Notes under the pieces: model-generated | What the model was told of the DNA's origin: nothing | The model's input: only the letters and a program-made list of their open reading frames with translations | Database searches by the model: none | Shown here: positions 12,740 to 26,300 of the stretch, in pieces | How the letters are laid out: every line of letters begins with the position of its first letter | How positions within the stretch are numbered: position 1 is the stretch's first letter | Translations under genes and position numbers: made by a program | Origin: Mugil cephalus | Lineage: Eukaryota; Chordata; Actinopteri; Mugiliformes; Mugilidae | Assembly: GCF_022458985.1 (NCBI RefSeq) | Contig: NC_061771.1 | Location: forward strand, 12,997,001-13,061,000 | Direction: 5' to 3' | DNA: 64,000 bases

Positions 12740-12960
12740 ATGTTGGCTGACTGAGACGACAGCGACCTGAACTAAGGAGTGTTTTGTCGCTGAGCGCCCC
12801 TCCGCTGGTCCGCCGGTGGTAGCGGCTGTAATAACCTTGGTGTGAGCTAGTAGAGCGGCTGGAGAGGGAAAGAGCGACAGGCTGAACGACCGCGGTGGAG
12901 GAGGCAGTAGTAGAGGTGGAGGAGGAGCGGCGGAAACCAGCGACCATAGGCGGCGTGAAT
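12740..12960 (+). promoter_or_regulatory. GC-rich 5' flank and probable promoter/5' UTR of the recombinase-derived gene
   Basis: Base composition shifts sharply to G+C and CpG rich (for example CCGCTGGTCCGCCGGTGG near 12800 and GCGGCGGAAACC near 12927) directly before the ATG at 12961. The CpG-rich zone continues into the start of intron 1 (to about 13400). I see no TATA box, which fits a CpG-island promoter. The transcription start is not resolved. Confidence 0.5.
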
Positions 12961-13058
12961 ATGGCGGAGACCGTACGCTCTCTCATCGACTACCGGGACC
13001 CACACAACCTGGACAGCGAGAACGGAGAAGGCGTCAAACCCGCGCCGCCGCTACGGGG
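12961..13058 (+). CDS. Coding exon 1
   Basis: Encodes MAETVRSLIDYRDPHN and onward (32 codons plus 2 nt). The ATG has A at -3 and G at +4. The donor is GG|GTGAGA and the exon ends in phase 2, completed by the first G of exon 2. The reading frame meets a stop directly after the donor, supporting splicing here. Confidence 0.8.
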
Positions 13059-13643
13059 GTGAGAAAGCATGCAAACCGTGAAACATGACATGAAGCTGAT
13101 AGTAGAAAACTCTTCCATGGTGCTGTTCCTCTGCCCAATGACAGCCACGCTCACAGAGGTGGGTGTGTGCGCGCATGCACGTGTGAGCGCGAGACGGTGT
13201 TTTTAAGTGGAGCTAAAGTTTATAAGCGCGTTTGCTCGTCAAGTTCGTTACCGAGCGAAACCCCGAGTGGGAGAGACACGAGAAGAGAAAACACGCGCGG
13301 TTTGTTTCACGCTTGTTGTTGTTGTTATTGTTGTTTTTAACGGTTAATTCCACGCTCCAAATAGGTGTGCGCGCGCGTGTGTACGCGTGCGCATGTTTGG
13401 TTTTTCTGTTGTCATTGAATTGTACCTGCTGTAGGTGAAGAGACATTTCACTCACACTCAGTCACACACACATACACAGCCACTAACCAACAACATTTCC
13501 ATGTGTCTCACACACTTGTTACTTTTTTTCAGGTGAACCCGTGTGAGTGTGATGCGCCTCAAAGTGTGGAGAGGGAAAGTTTTCAGTAACGCTGTGTGCA
13601 GCCTTTCAGTCTGACAAAGTTACACAAAGATGTTGGAATTATT

Positions 13644-13680
<37 letters not shown>

Positions 13681-14230
13681 CTCTGTAAGCGCGCGCCCTC
13701 GTCTGTGTTCTGTGTGCTCGTGCGCGTGTGTGTGATTGCGTGAGAGAAAGGCACACACACACAACACGGGGAGGGGAGAGAGCGTGAGAGAGAAAGGAGC
13801 TCTGCTGTGTGTGTGTGTGAGAGAGGGTGGGGAGGGGAGGGGAGGGGGGTAGTGTGTGTGTGTGTGTGTGTGTCTGCATATATGTGTGTGTGTGTGGTGT
13901 GTGTGTGTGTGCTAGTGCAGAAGAAGGAGGAGGGAGAGTGTGTTTGAGGGATGGGAGGGGGAAAGAGAGTGTGCGTGACTGTGTGTGTGTGAGAGAGTGA
14001 GTGAGGGATGAGGAGAGGGAGGGGAGCGCAGTGTGCATGAAGTGTGTGTGTGTGACAAAGAGAACGGGGAGTGTGTGTGCGTGTGGTTGTGTTAGTTTGT
14101 GTGTGGTTCAGAGAATGAGTAAGTGTGTGTGTGTTGGGAAGACGGGGTGTGTTTGAGACAAGGGAAAATGTGTTTTAAATGTGTTTTTTTGTGGGTGTGT
14201 GTGTGTGAGTCTGCATGCCTGTTGTTGTTT

Positions 14231-14262
<32 letters not shown>

Positions 14263-14787
14263 AGGAGAAAGACATGCAATAGAAAGAGAGAAACTAATTG
14301 TGTGTGTGTGTGTGTGTAGAGGCAGAGTGAAGGGAATAGAGGTGTGTTTACTGTGAAGCAGCAGAGAGACAGAGAGAAAGGATTGTGAGAGACTGTGAAG
14401 GACGTGTGTGTGTGTGTGTGAGTGTGTGTGTGTGTGAGGAGGAGCATATAAAAAGTGTATGTGTTTTTGTGTGTGACTGTATGTGTGTATCTGTGTGTGT
14501 GAGAGAGAGACAGAGATAGAGGGGAAGTGTGTTAGAGGCACAGAGAAGGGGAGGGGAGAGTGTGTTTGCGCATATGTGTGTGTTGGGAGAGTGGGGGAGG
14601 GAATGTGTTTGTTTGTGTGTGTGCACACTTGTGTGTGTGTTAGAGGGAGAGAGAGAGAGAGAGATGGGATGTGTGTGTCTGTGTGAGCATGAAGGACTAT
14701 GTTTATGTGTAACCAAGTGGTTTGTGGGTTTCAGTGTGTTTTTGGTAGGGATAATAATCCAATGCATGATTGGTAAAGAGGGTGTGT

Positions 14788-14829
<42 letters not shown>

Positions 14830-15827
14830 ATGTTAATTGTGTGTGTTGCCAGTATTATTTTTTGATGGTACTATAGAAGCATTGCAGAAAGTGCTGAAGG
14901 AAAGAGTGTGAGTCTGTCTTTAAGAAACTGAGATGTGTGTGTGTGTGTGTGTGTGATGAACAGAGGAGGGGATGTGTGTGTGCGTGTGTGTGTAACAGAC
15001 AGTGTGTATGTGTCTCAAAGAGAAGAGAAGATGGAGCGTGTGTGTTGCAGAGAGAGAGAGAGAGGGAGCACATAGTGTGTGTGTGTTAAAGAGAGAAGGG
15101 AGGGTGCGTGACAGGGTAAGGATGTGCGTGTGTACATTCACTTGCATGCGTGCAAGCTTTTGAAACAGAAGGGGAGGGTGTGTGTGTGTGAGTCTGTGTG
15201 TGTGTGTGTGTGTGTGTGTGAGTCTGTGTGTGTGTCTTGGAAACTGAAAAAGAAGGCTTGGTAGCTAGTACATATGCTGTGTGTGTGTGTTTTCTGTGTT
15301 TGTGTATTTGTTCTGGAAGGAGAGGTGTGTGTGTGTGTGTGTGTCAGTGTGTGTGTGTGTTTGCTCTGCAGTCAGTAAGAAAGGGAGGGGTGTGTGTCAA
15401 GGGGGAGACAGACACAAGGTTTGTGTGTGCGTCTGTTCATGTGTGTGTAGCTTCTAGACAAGGGCAGTGTGTTTGTGTGTGTGTGTGTGTCATACAGAGG
15501 GAAGGAGAGTGTTTATGCATCTACTTTGTTTATGAAAGAGGAAAGGACAGTGTGTGTGTGTATGTGCATGCTCAAAGGAAAAGTACATTTGTGTGTATGT
15601 GCAAACTGCGTGTGGGTGGTATGGTATATATGGGGGGGGGGTATGTGTTTGTGTATCTGTTTTATTATTGAGGATTGTTTGTGTGTGTGTGTTAGAGAAA
15701 GTGAGAGGAGTGTGCATGAAGGACAGAGCATACATTAGGCTTATTGAGTGAGTTGGTGCGTGTGTGTGAGAGTGATTGTGTTTGTGTAAGCCAGACGTAT
15801 GTGGAGTAGAAACAGTTGCGTGACAAG

Positions 15828-15864
<37 letters not shown>

Positions 15865-16093
15865 TCTGTGTCTGCCAGTATTATTTGTTTGTGACTGACA
15901 AAGAAGAACGCGTTTGATTGGACATGTGTGTATGCATGGATGTATATTGTTGGCGATGTGCGTGAGTCTGAGAATCTGTAATGTGCAGATTGAATGCGTG
16001 CTTGCTCGCCGTTGTGTGTGTGTGTGTGTGTCGGTGAGGGGGAAAAAGTGTGTGTGTGTGTCAGAGATGGAACATGAGACTGTGGGTTTGGAT

Positions 16094-16124
<31 letters not shown>

Positions 16125-16428
16125 TGTGTGTGTGCGCTTCAGTGAGCTTTCCTGTGCGTGTGTGTACGCATGTGAGCTTTACAGAGGGGGAGGGGTGTGT
16201 GTGTGTGTGCGTGCATGTGGGCTTGGCTGGAGAGAGGATATTTGTGTGTGTGTGTGTGTGTGTCAGAGAGTGAGTGTGTTTGCGTGCCTGTAAGCCTGAG
16301 AGGGAGGGGTGTGTGTGTGTGTGTGTGTGAGTAAGTGTTGAGCGCCTGTTTGCGTGCCTCTGTGTTTGTGTGTGTGGGTGTGTGTGTGTTTGTGCATGCA
16401 TGTGGGCCAGGGAGGGGGAGTGGTGTGT

Positions 16429-16472
<44 letters not shown>

Positions 16473-19400
16473 ACATGTGGACTCTGTGTGCTCACGCATA
16501 TGTGGGTCTTGAGTATAGACTTGTTTGTGTGTATTTGTGCGTGTGTGTGTTATCTGGAGTGAGGACGGGAGGGAAGAATGAGAGAATCGATCGAGAAGGG
16601 TGAGACGGGAGTGGAGGGGGGATACCGAGGGGTCAGCTCGCTGAAGAAGTGAAGGTGAGACAGATTCGGTTGGCAAGAAAGTTCCCAGAAACTCAGTGAA
16701 CCGTGACTGGACACACAGACGAACACAGCGAGGACCCAAAATAATCCAGCAAAATATAAACTCAGAGGAAACTGTGTTTTTCTCGGAAGAGGTGCCAGCC
16801 TGTTGGGAAGTGTAGTTATAGGACGCCGACCTAAACCTCATGTGTGACAAACTGTTGCAGCATTGTCGTACAGACGACTCTGCTCCGGCCTACGCCATAG
16901 ATTTCATGTTTGCCTCCTATTGTTGATCTATTAAGAAGAGATGAGAAGTCAGTTTGTGTACATCATTTTTATTTTTTATTTTGTGTTATTTATGTCCATT
17001 CATGATTATTTTGTTTTCTTTTTACATGTTCAAAATAAACTAAACAACTATGTGCATTCGCCCATGCACGTTTCCTGGTATGACACAATCAGTATACCAT
17101 GCTAGTAGGGTTAGCCTTCACAGTGGGATTTCTACCCTTGTGCGATGTGTTGACTCTCACTTCATTTCTCATTTAACTACCGAGACTTCTCAGTTGACCA
17201 GCCACACTACGCTGAACCATTCCCCAAAGCGCTTAATCCAATTTCAAAAAAGCATATTTAAACAAGACGTTTGAGTCCTAAATCTTTAACAAAAGAGCCA
17301 AAGGCCGCGTGACTTTGCGTAGTTCTAAAGCTGAAATTGGGCTTTGAGTGTATGCAGGTATGGGATTGAGCATTTATTATGGTGTTGTGATGTGTTGCTG
17401 TGTTGTATGTGTTCCAGTTCAAGAACAATAGTATAGATTAGATTTTAATATTTCAGCCATATTGCCCAGCCCAGTGTTTATAGAAATAAATTAAATGTTC
17501 ATCGTGTTCATCATTAATGCATCGATGTGTGGTGACACAGGGAGAGTGTTAGTTGCCACAGAGCATCTAATCAATGTATTGTCGTATCATCCGGAGCGTA
17601 TTACATAGTCATGTAACTTTACCAGCGCTGTGATTGTTTCCTTTTTAACCGCTTTGTTCCCTATTGATGATAAGTTGTTTCAGGAAGCTGCTGCTAAAAA
17701 AAATGCACGATTGTGATTCTGATCTTTGATCTTTTTTAGTTTTATTTTCAAAGCCAACATTTGTGCGGCTGCAGAGGAAAATCTTTACAAGGGGGAGAGA
17801 GAGTCTGCACATATGTGAACACAAATGGAGGCGCATGCTCATCTTGTGCAGTCTCTTTAAGCGCACGCACACACACGGCACAGACGTGTGTGTGCTCTGT
17901 ATCACCAGTCCAGAAGGGAGTGGTGTGGATCAATAGAAAGACAGTGGGTCTGGTTGATATCTCTGCTGAATGAGTATCTCTCCCTCCACTCTCTCTGTTT
18001 TCTGCTGCTTCACTTTTTTCTCTTCAAACCCTTTTTTTTTTTTTAGTTCCTTGTGTTTTTTTTTTTCTTCTTCTCTGTTCCCTTCTTTTGGTCTTTAGTT
18101 TGCATGCAAACACACACACACACACACACACACACTAACGTGCACACATACTAACACAGACAGTAATGAACACTTCAGAATCCAAAGCACGATCTTCCTA
18201 TGGCCTAGTTTTAAGGGCCTCCAATGTCATGTGAGTAAAAAATAGACTGACGGAAAACAATATTGAGAACTGTGGTAACCGAACTAGCCCAGATTCGGCG
18301 GAGGCGGGATCAGTTTGGCTCTTCGTGGTGCGGCTGTTTTTGCATGGATTTAGTCTGAAGGAGATAATCTCTCTCTCTCTCTGCCGTTCTGAGCTCACAC
18401 AGGTGGCTGCATTCATGCTCTCTGGAGTAATGGCACGCTCCTAGTGGCGATACAGAGGTCACGGGCTCAAGGATAAACCCTAACTAGAGCTCATAATCTC
18501 AGTATGACTGGTCCGGTCATTATTCAGATGTCATTATTCATGTCTGTCGCTTGACTGTCAGCACTCTGTGAAAAGGTGACGGCGTGAGCAAGGTAGTTGT
18601 TTGTGACCTTCAAACTTTACATTCTGGTGGACTAACAAATAAACCTGGCTAGTGGATTATTATTATTATTTATTCCAAGGCACAATATGACGCTCATTTA
18701 ACTAAAACGTAAGTATCTAAAGTATCTATGGTTTATATTCTCACAGCAGTTAGACCGTAGAAGGCTACGTTGCGTAAAGCATTTATTTTGGTGTGACGGT
18801 GTGTCGGCATCGTTTAGTAATTACACTGCTAAATCGATAGTCGGCAACTATCCAGCTGTGTTGAGTTTTTCTGTGTACTTTGCACAATGGCCACTGGAAC
18901 TGAGCGACACAGGTTGGAGCTGAATTTAATAAACGTCGAACACATAGTCACTGAAACCAGTGCAACACAGAACAGAGAGAGAGAGTTTGTTGGAGGGAGA
19001 ATTTCGGTGCTTTTCCTTCCGCTGAGACGCTTCATCAGGGAAATTTATTTTGGACCAATCACAGCTGCGTCGCTATGGGGCGTAGTCAGCCTTTTTTTGG
19101 GGAGTGGTGTGAGCCAGGTTGATGTGGTTTGTACTTTTTTTCTTTAACTTATTTTTCAATTATTTAAAATTAAAAGACCTCTTATAGTGCTACCGAGCAG
19201 CTTTGTGGGTCTTTGTTTTGTTCGTCCGGTGCATGAGGACTCGCATACCATTGGTATGATGCTAATCCACTGATCAACAGGTGGTGGTAATACATTATGT
19301 GTCAGCCAATGTTTCAGAATACAGTGCTGCACAATTCTTTAACATCAAGTGTTAATCATTATCTGGATACTTTTCCTATATGGCTGCATGGTGGGTTTCA

Positions 19401-20278
19401 GAAATATTAGAAATGTTTCTTTATTTTATGTTATTCAGTGTCAGTGCCAAAACCTTTTCATCACTAATTTAAAAATAAACAAAAACTATTTCTTACGTAG
19501 TGTTTATTAATTCTTATTTATTGAGAAGTTTTGTTTTAGCTGTGTGGTGACAACATTTCCCCTTTGTTCAGACTGAACATAGAGTTTTAAACTTATTGCT
19601 TAAATTGCTCCAATACACATTATAAAAATCATCATGCCCAAAAAATGTGTTGTCCAGGACTGGAGCGATTTACTTCTAATTGAAAGGGAAATATAAAACC
19701 ACGCGCTACATTTTACTCTCACACAGTAAAGAACAATGTAAATAATCATTGTCTACATACTGTGTGTTGTGTTTTTTCTTACATAGGAAGGGAGGGCAGC
19801 ACAGTTTGCATTGATTGGGGGGGGCATCATCATATTGATCACACTGTGACCTGATTGATGTGAAGTTTGGCCAGTGAGCCCATTGATTAAATGATAATTG
19901 TGCGCATTTGTGTGTCTGTGTATTTTCTGCAGGCGCGGCTGTGGGAGGAAAAGAAAAGGGACACCAGTGAAAGTCTTTGTTACACACACTGAGGAGGAGA
20001 GCGTGCCTGAACACAGCTTCAGCCCAGGTGTGTGCGTTTTCATGTGTTATATCTGCATGCCATATTCTTGCAGCCGTCAACTGTGCATGTTGTGTGCGTG
20101 CGTGCGTGTGTGTGTACATGTTAGCGTGTGTATGTTTGTGTGACTGTGATTGGTGTGGGGGTGGAGCGTGTGCGAGTGAGTGTGACCTACTTTTGTGCAT
20201 GTCAGTATTCATGTGCTTGCGTGCGCTGCTATGTGCACCTGTGTGTGTGCGCTGGAGGAGATGGGGTGATGACCTTTG

Positions 20279-20313
<35 letters not shown>

Positions 20314-23300
20314 GTGCCTGTGTCCTTTTATACTGACTGTTGCCGTCCTCTCAGGTGATAGGAAGGAAGCAGGAGAGAATAAACGGCCCAGTCTGGACGG
20401 GCCTTTCTACAACACCCAGCCAGCTCCTCACATCTGGTGAGTGTAAATGACCACGTTTCTATTAATTGACGCAAGTATCGTCTTCTTTTGCTGTTTTAGT
20501 AACAGACTAAATGGTTACTCATCTTCACTTCGTATTTCAACCACATGGTGTGGCTGATTTATACGTGAGATGTCAGAGGAATGCACTTGACTAGCGTGTA
20601 GGAAACAAAACCCTGTGGGCCCGGGGTTGAAGATCCCTGCCCTGAAGCACTGACGCGTGTTTGTATGTGTGGATTCTTTGTGTTTGTTTTACATGCATTT
20701 GACTGCTCGGGCCCTGCAGTCAAAGAAAAAAAAAAGCTAACCTAACAGCTAGAAGAAACAAACATATATTCATACTACAGTTCAGTCACTGCTGTTGAAA
20801 TGTCCCTGTTCAAGCAATATGTGAGACACACACACAGAAACCTTAGTGCAAGGACCTAAGAAGTAGTATCAACCTTTAAAGCGTATGTACTCACAATGAA
20901 CCAGAGACACATGATAATTAGTAATTAGAGACACCTTCAGGATTGTTTTATGAAAAACAGCATGAAAAAAAAGATCCAACAGAATAAATGTCAAGAACAT
21001 ACACCAATAAGGTGAAACATTATGAATATTGTGTAGGTTTCCCCTGTGCCTCCTAAACTCATCAGAGAATGGACATGGGTCTTCTGAGGGTGTCCTGTGG
21101 TGTCTGGTAACAGGATGTTGTTAGTGGGGGTCTTTGGGTCCTGTGGGTTGAGGGGAGGGGCCTCTGTGGATCAGACTGGTTCCAGTGCATCCCACAGATA
21201 CTTGATCAGTGAATTTGCAGTTCACCCCTTGTTCTGTCTTTCATGTTTTTTGATATGTTCGTAAAGCTTTTTTGTGTGTGTGTGCATCCTGCTGTGGTAT
21301 CATTGCTATCAGGTGGAGGTGCCTGGTCAGGTCTTGGTGGGTGGTACATGTCTAAGTAACTCTAATACCAGGTCCAAACGTTTACCAGCAGATCAGTGTA
21401 TTGTCACAGGATGGTCAGTGGTTTTAATGTTGTGGCTGATCGGTGTATCTGGCGAATGTAATGAATCTGACCCACAATGTCTTTCACCTGCCAGTGATCC
21501 ATCAGAGATGGCTCATGGCAAGATGTCCACTGGATCCAGGACCAGCTCCTGCTCAGCCTCTACACCAGCTCCATCTCCGGCTGCTTCCTCAGCCCCAACC
21601 CCTACACCAGTTCCCGCTCCCGCCCCGGCCACTGCGACCTCAGCTCAAGCGCGCTCTCTGACCCCAGCATCCACAGCTCCAGCTGCCCCGGCGGCCTCTG
21701 CTCCGGCCCCGACGGCCAGCTCCTTCCCTCCCTCCCCTAACTGCCGTATCCGGGAGGTAAACTGCGGCAGCCAGGTGCGCCTGGTTGTTATCGCCATCCG
21801 AGACATCACCAAGGGAGAGGAGATCACTGTGGACTACAGCCTGACGGAGTGGGGAGAGAACCTGGTCAGTGCCACAACGGACACATCCATATAGTGCACA
21901 CAAGTGTTTTTATTCCCTCATCCTTAACCCTACAAATAATCACTTTTGCACTCTTAAACTAATTACCTACCAGTGCACTGTGTGTTCCCTTTCGGTTCTG
22001 TTGCCACAAATACAGGCAACCTAACAATGTCCTGATATTTCCACTACAAATAGGTCAGTTTAGCTGCCGAACATATTGTCAGCAAAACTTGTTTGTCCAA
22101 ACTGAGGAGCTGAGGCTCTGTGCTGGGTGGACTATTTTCCACTGGCATTTCAACGTGTTCTCTGTGAAAATACGTAACTTTTCCCACCGACAGTAACCTG
22201 AATGTACTGAATATATTATGTGTCGACTGGATAGAGCTGCTCTTGTTTGTCTAATGATCTCATTTCATTTGTCCGACCTTAATTCTTAATTCTTATCTGT
22301 TTCAACCTCAGCCCAATTTCAAATCTAAATCAGAATCAGGATACTTTATTAATCCTTCGTGGAAATTGTTTAAAACCGACCACTTCAGCAGTTTAACCTG
22401 AAGAAATGATCTCACTGGTGCAGAAACACTCTCACACACACTGTGAATAGAGCCCATGAAGACTCCGAACAAGCAGCCATATGCGTCTTCACACACTCCT
22501 GATCAGCTTCACACACTCATTGTCTCACACACACATGCACACATTGATACTACACACACACGCCAGGCAAGGCATGGGGTTACCATGGTGATGGCTGAGC
22601 TCCAGCTCTCCTTCTACCTATAGTGCTTTAGCAACAGTAACCATGGTTATTACATGACATCTGTTCCTTTAATGGGTTTTTATTTAGGGTTGGATCAGTT
22701 CACTCAACAAAACCATGATGTCGATATCCAGTCAAGGAAAAACTGAACTGATGTCACTGATGAACTGACATCGGGGGTTGAAGGGGAACCAAAGCTGCTC
22801 ATTGTTCCTTCAAATTTGAATTATTTGCGGAAATTAATAAATCTGAATCACATTCTTTTGGGTTTGTTATTGAATGGTTGATCTGTCCTCGACCTGGTAT
22901 TTCTGAATGAATTACGATTCCTTAAATTCTCAAAAGAACGTGACGTAATTATTGAATTATGAATTTGGAGTCCTAATATTACTAGCATCAGTGGTCACAG
23001 CCAACTATTGAGAGGTGTCCTCCTGATTTGTGAGTGACAGCTGAGGCTGATTGTGATGGCAAACATAAAGCTGCATTGTGTTTTTTCCCCACAGGGTTTC
23101 CGTGGTACTGTGTCTCCAGCGCAGCACGAGTGTAACTCTGACACCGAGAATAACAACAGTATCAAAAAGGTAAAAAAATACCAAATGTTTCCTAAAAACA
23201 CACAGACTAACTGAATGTCAATTTGATCATTTGAAGACGTAACAAGTTCACATTATACACTACATAGAGGTGGGGAGGGCTATTTCAGGCAGCCACAGCC

Positions 23301-26300
23301 CAGAAAGTCTCAGTATTTGCTTTTGAGTACATGTGTTGTTGTGGACTGATTGACAGTAGTTGGTGTCCAAATGCACAGACGTGTTCTTGCTTGTTGTGTG
23401 TCATTTGTCCAAAATATATCACTCACATATAAGAAGTTGAAGCCTTTCCACCATAAAATGTTGATGGAAGACATTTCTGTGGATAAAGTTTACTATGAGC
23501 AGTTGCAATGATGTGAATTTTAAAGTAACTTTGAAAACAGCTGCCAACAATGGGCAATGGCTGTGCTAACAATTAGTACTTTACTCATTTTTATAATCTA
23601 CTCGGGTTGAAGGAGTCGGCAACTGCAACAAAAAGGTGCAAATTGCCTGTTGCTCCTTTGAGCGACTTGTCCTCCGTAGTAAAGAGCCCAAGGCTAATGT
23701 GTACAGTAGTAATTTGACCTGTCTGCTTTGTCAGAATGACTAAGAAAACTAGCTTCTATAGCCAGACTCAGTTCTTATGTTATTTTCCAGGGAAGTTGGT
23801 CTGGTTTCTAGGCTATTAGAAAACAAAACTTCATAAGCTGACGAGCTAAAACACACACAAACATTTAGTCCAGTGCTTCCAGAAACAGGAAGAGTATCTA
23901 GTGTCACTCACTCTAGGCTCAACCAAGACCTGAATGACTTTGTTATATGAGTCAGATAATGTGCAAATAAATTTAACTGCATACAAAAACACTTTGTGCT
24001 GCTCACAAACATTTGCCTTGCACTTGTACACTTTGGAAATTTAAGTAGTATCCTAAAAGCATCATTATACGCCACCTGAAGCTTTTTAATTTTTGCTTTT
24101 CTGTATCTGCACCACAAGTGGACTGTATAGACGCTGTGCATTAAGATCTGAAGAGGGCTTTCGTAACATCATCAGTACACATATGGAATTTGCGTGCCGG
24201 CATGTTTGCTTTTTACAGTTTACAGCACTAACGCTGCACATCGTCAAATTGTTTAACGAAAAGATTAAATCTGTCTTTTCACACAAAATATAAAAACGTT
24301 AGAAATCTTGCAAAGTTCCGATTTTTTACGACTAATGCTGCTTAAACCGTGGAACTGATCAAGGATGTGACACCAGGAAAGGGCTTAAAAACTACCTGCA
24401 AACAGTGAACTCATTTGTGACAGAAAAAGAAGCTTTTGCATGTTTAAGAAAATTCGAGTGGAGAGATTGTTTTTTTTTCCATTCCTGTATAGTGAATGCA
24501 CCTCATTGACATCAGTGCAGTAAAAGCCATGTCTGACTCCTTACAACACAAACACCGAGTGTTTAGTGTGCAAGTGTAGCTGATGTGATTGTTACATACA
24601 CCTGTGCCTGCAGGGTGTCACCTGTCTGTCTGGTCGTGGGTGGATATCGCTAATTATTATCATTATGGTGGATTCTTCCTCCTACTTCTCTAGATAATTG
24701 TTTTATTATGTATAGTAATGGCCGAAGGTGTCAGTTTAACTCCTTTGAAACAAACAGCATAAGTAATTTTAACTGCTTTACGCTTAGTGTCTCTGTGATT
24801 TCTTTTTTTTCCCTCATAGTAAATGGTCCAGCTGGGAGACATTACAACAGTCTCTGTCAATACGCTTTGATTTTCTTACCAGCGACTCTCAACTTTAATA
24901 ACTCTCCTGACTCTGAATCTAATTAGATTAATAAAAGTAAAACATGCTTTTAATGTTCATGTTTTAATGTCAGCAGTGGCTCTAAAACTTCACTTTAATG
25001 CTGACAGACACAGTGGTGACAGCTTTGAGGGGACTCTTTAGGTTAGTTTGAATGAACACAAACCTACGCATGTTTTTTTTAAAATTTTATTGCATAAAAT
25101 GTTTCTGCCGCTCTTTTCGCTTCCAGGAGGATGAGCCCCTCTCTCTGACGGCCCCCCAGCAGCAGCGGCATCAACAACAGCGTCATCAGCAGCAGGAATA
25201 CGTCACCCCCTCCTGGTCCCTCTCTCCCTCCTCGTCCCCCATCTCCCACTCTGACGCCAGCGACTCAGACGTCGGAGACGAGGACAACTCCAGCCCACGT
25301 GGCCGTGCACTACGTCGGCGAAAGAAACGCCGCGGCACTCCCTCAAAGAAGAAGACACCCCACCGGACCCCACCCGGGCGCCCGCCGACTCTTTCCCCCT
25401 CCAGTGCTCCTCATCACACCCGTCCAGTCCCTTCATCCCACCCTTTAGCGCAGTCCTCCCCTCCCTGCTCGTCCTCCTCCTCTTCCTCCTCGTCCAGGCC
25501 TGTGTTTAAGCCTCCGGCTCCCCTGGCCTCCAACGCCGCAACCAACATCTCCACAAATGTCCCCAAGGGAGCAGTGTCCATAGACGCCATGCGCCAAACC
25601 TGCGAGTACTGTGGACGCCACTTCCGCTCCCTGGGGCGCCACTTAGACAAACATCACGCCCACCAGCCCGACGTGTGCTCCGCCCTGGTGGAGCGCTACA
25701 CACAGATCCCCCGCCTGCACGCGCAAAACACGAACCCCGCCACGGCTCACACACAGCAACCTTCAAAACTGTCACACGCCACAGGACAGAGTCGCAGCTC
25801 AGATGTTGCACAAAGCGGCGTCCAGGACCTCTCCATGTCTCCGCCCACTCTCATGGCAGCCAACCAATCCGCTGCCCCGTCCGGCAGGAACGCTACTCCT
25901 CCCATGCTGACTCCTCCGCGGGGACAAAATGCAGTGCCGGTGTCTGTCCTAAAGAGGAGCCCGCCCCCTGTGACTGTGACGCAGTCCAGGAAGGCAGCGA
26001 CGAGGAGGCCTAAGAAAGAAAGGCAGGTGGAGGAAGAGGAGGACGAGGAAGAAGATGTGGAGGTCGTAGAGGTGACGAGGCCTAAAGAGGAGGAAGATGT
26101 AGAGCTGGTGTGCCCCCAGTCCTTCAGCAGCAAGTTGGCCAAAGACATAAAGCCACCAAAAGAAGAGGAAGACGAGGTGGATGAGGAGGAGGAAGAGGAG
26201 GAAGAAAATGGGGTGATGGAGGTGGAAGATGATAGTGGGACAGAAGAAAAGGAAAAGGACTTACTGAGGTAACCGGATGTCTTTATGTGAGCAAATGAAC

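Noticed and set aside
12678..12986. 102-codon minus-strand ORF over the promoter and exon 1
   Set aside because: It is the antisense shadow of the CpG-rich 5' region and exon 1, with Ser/Thr/Arg composition from the reverse strand.
13583..16850. Multiple 60-330 codon ORFs in the intron 1 TG array
   Set aside because: Same low-complexity artefact. They lie inside an intron of a well-supported gene.
18887..19147. 86-codon ORF in intron 1 starting MATGTERHRLELNLIN
   Set aside because: Briefly considered as a transposase N-terminus, but no motif could be matched with confidence and it lies in an intron.
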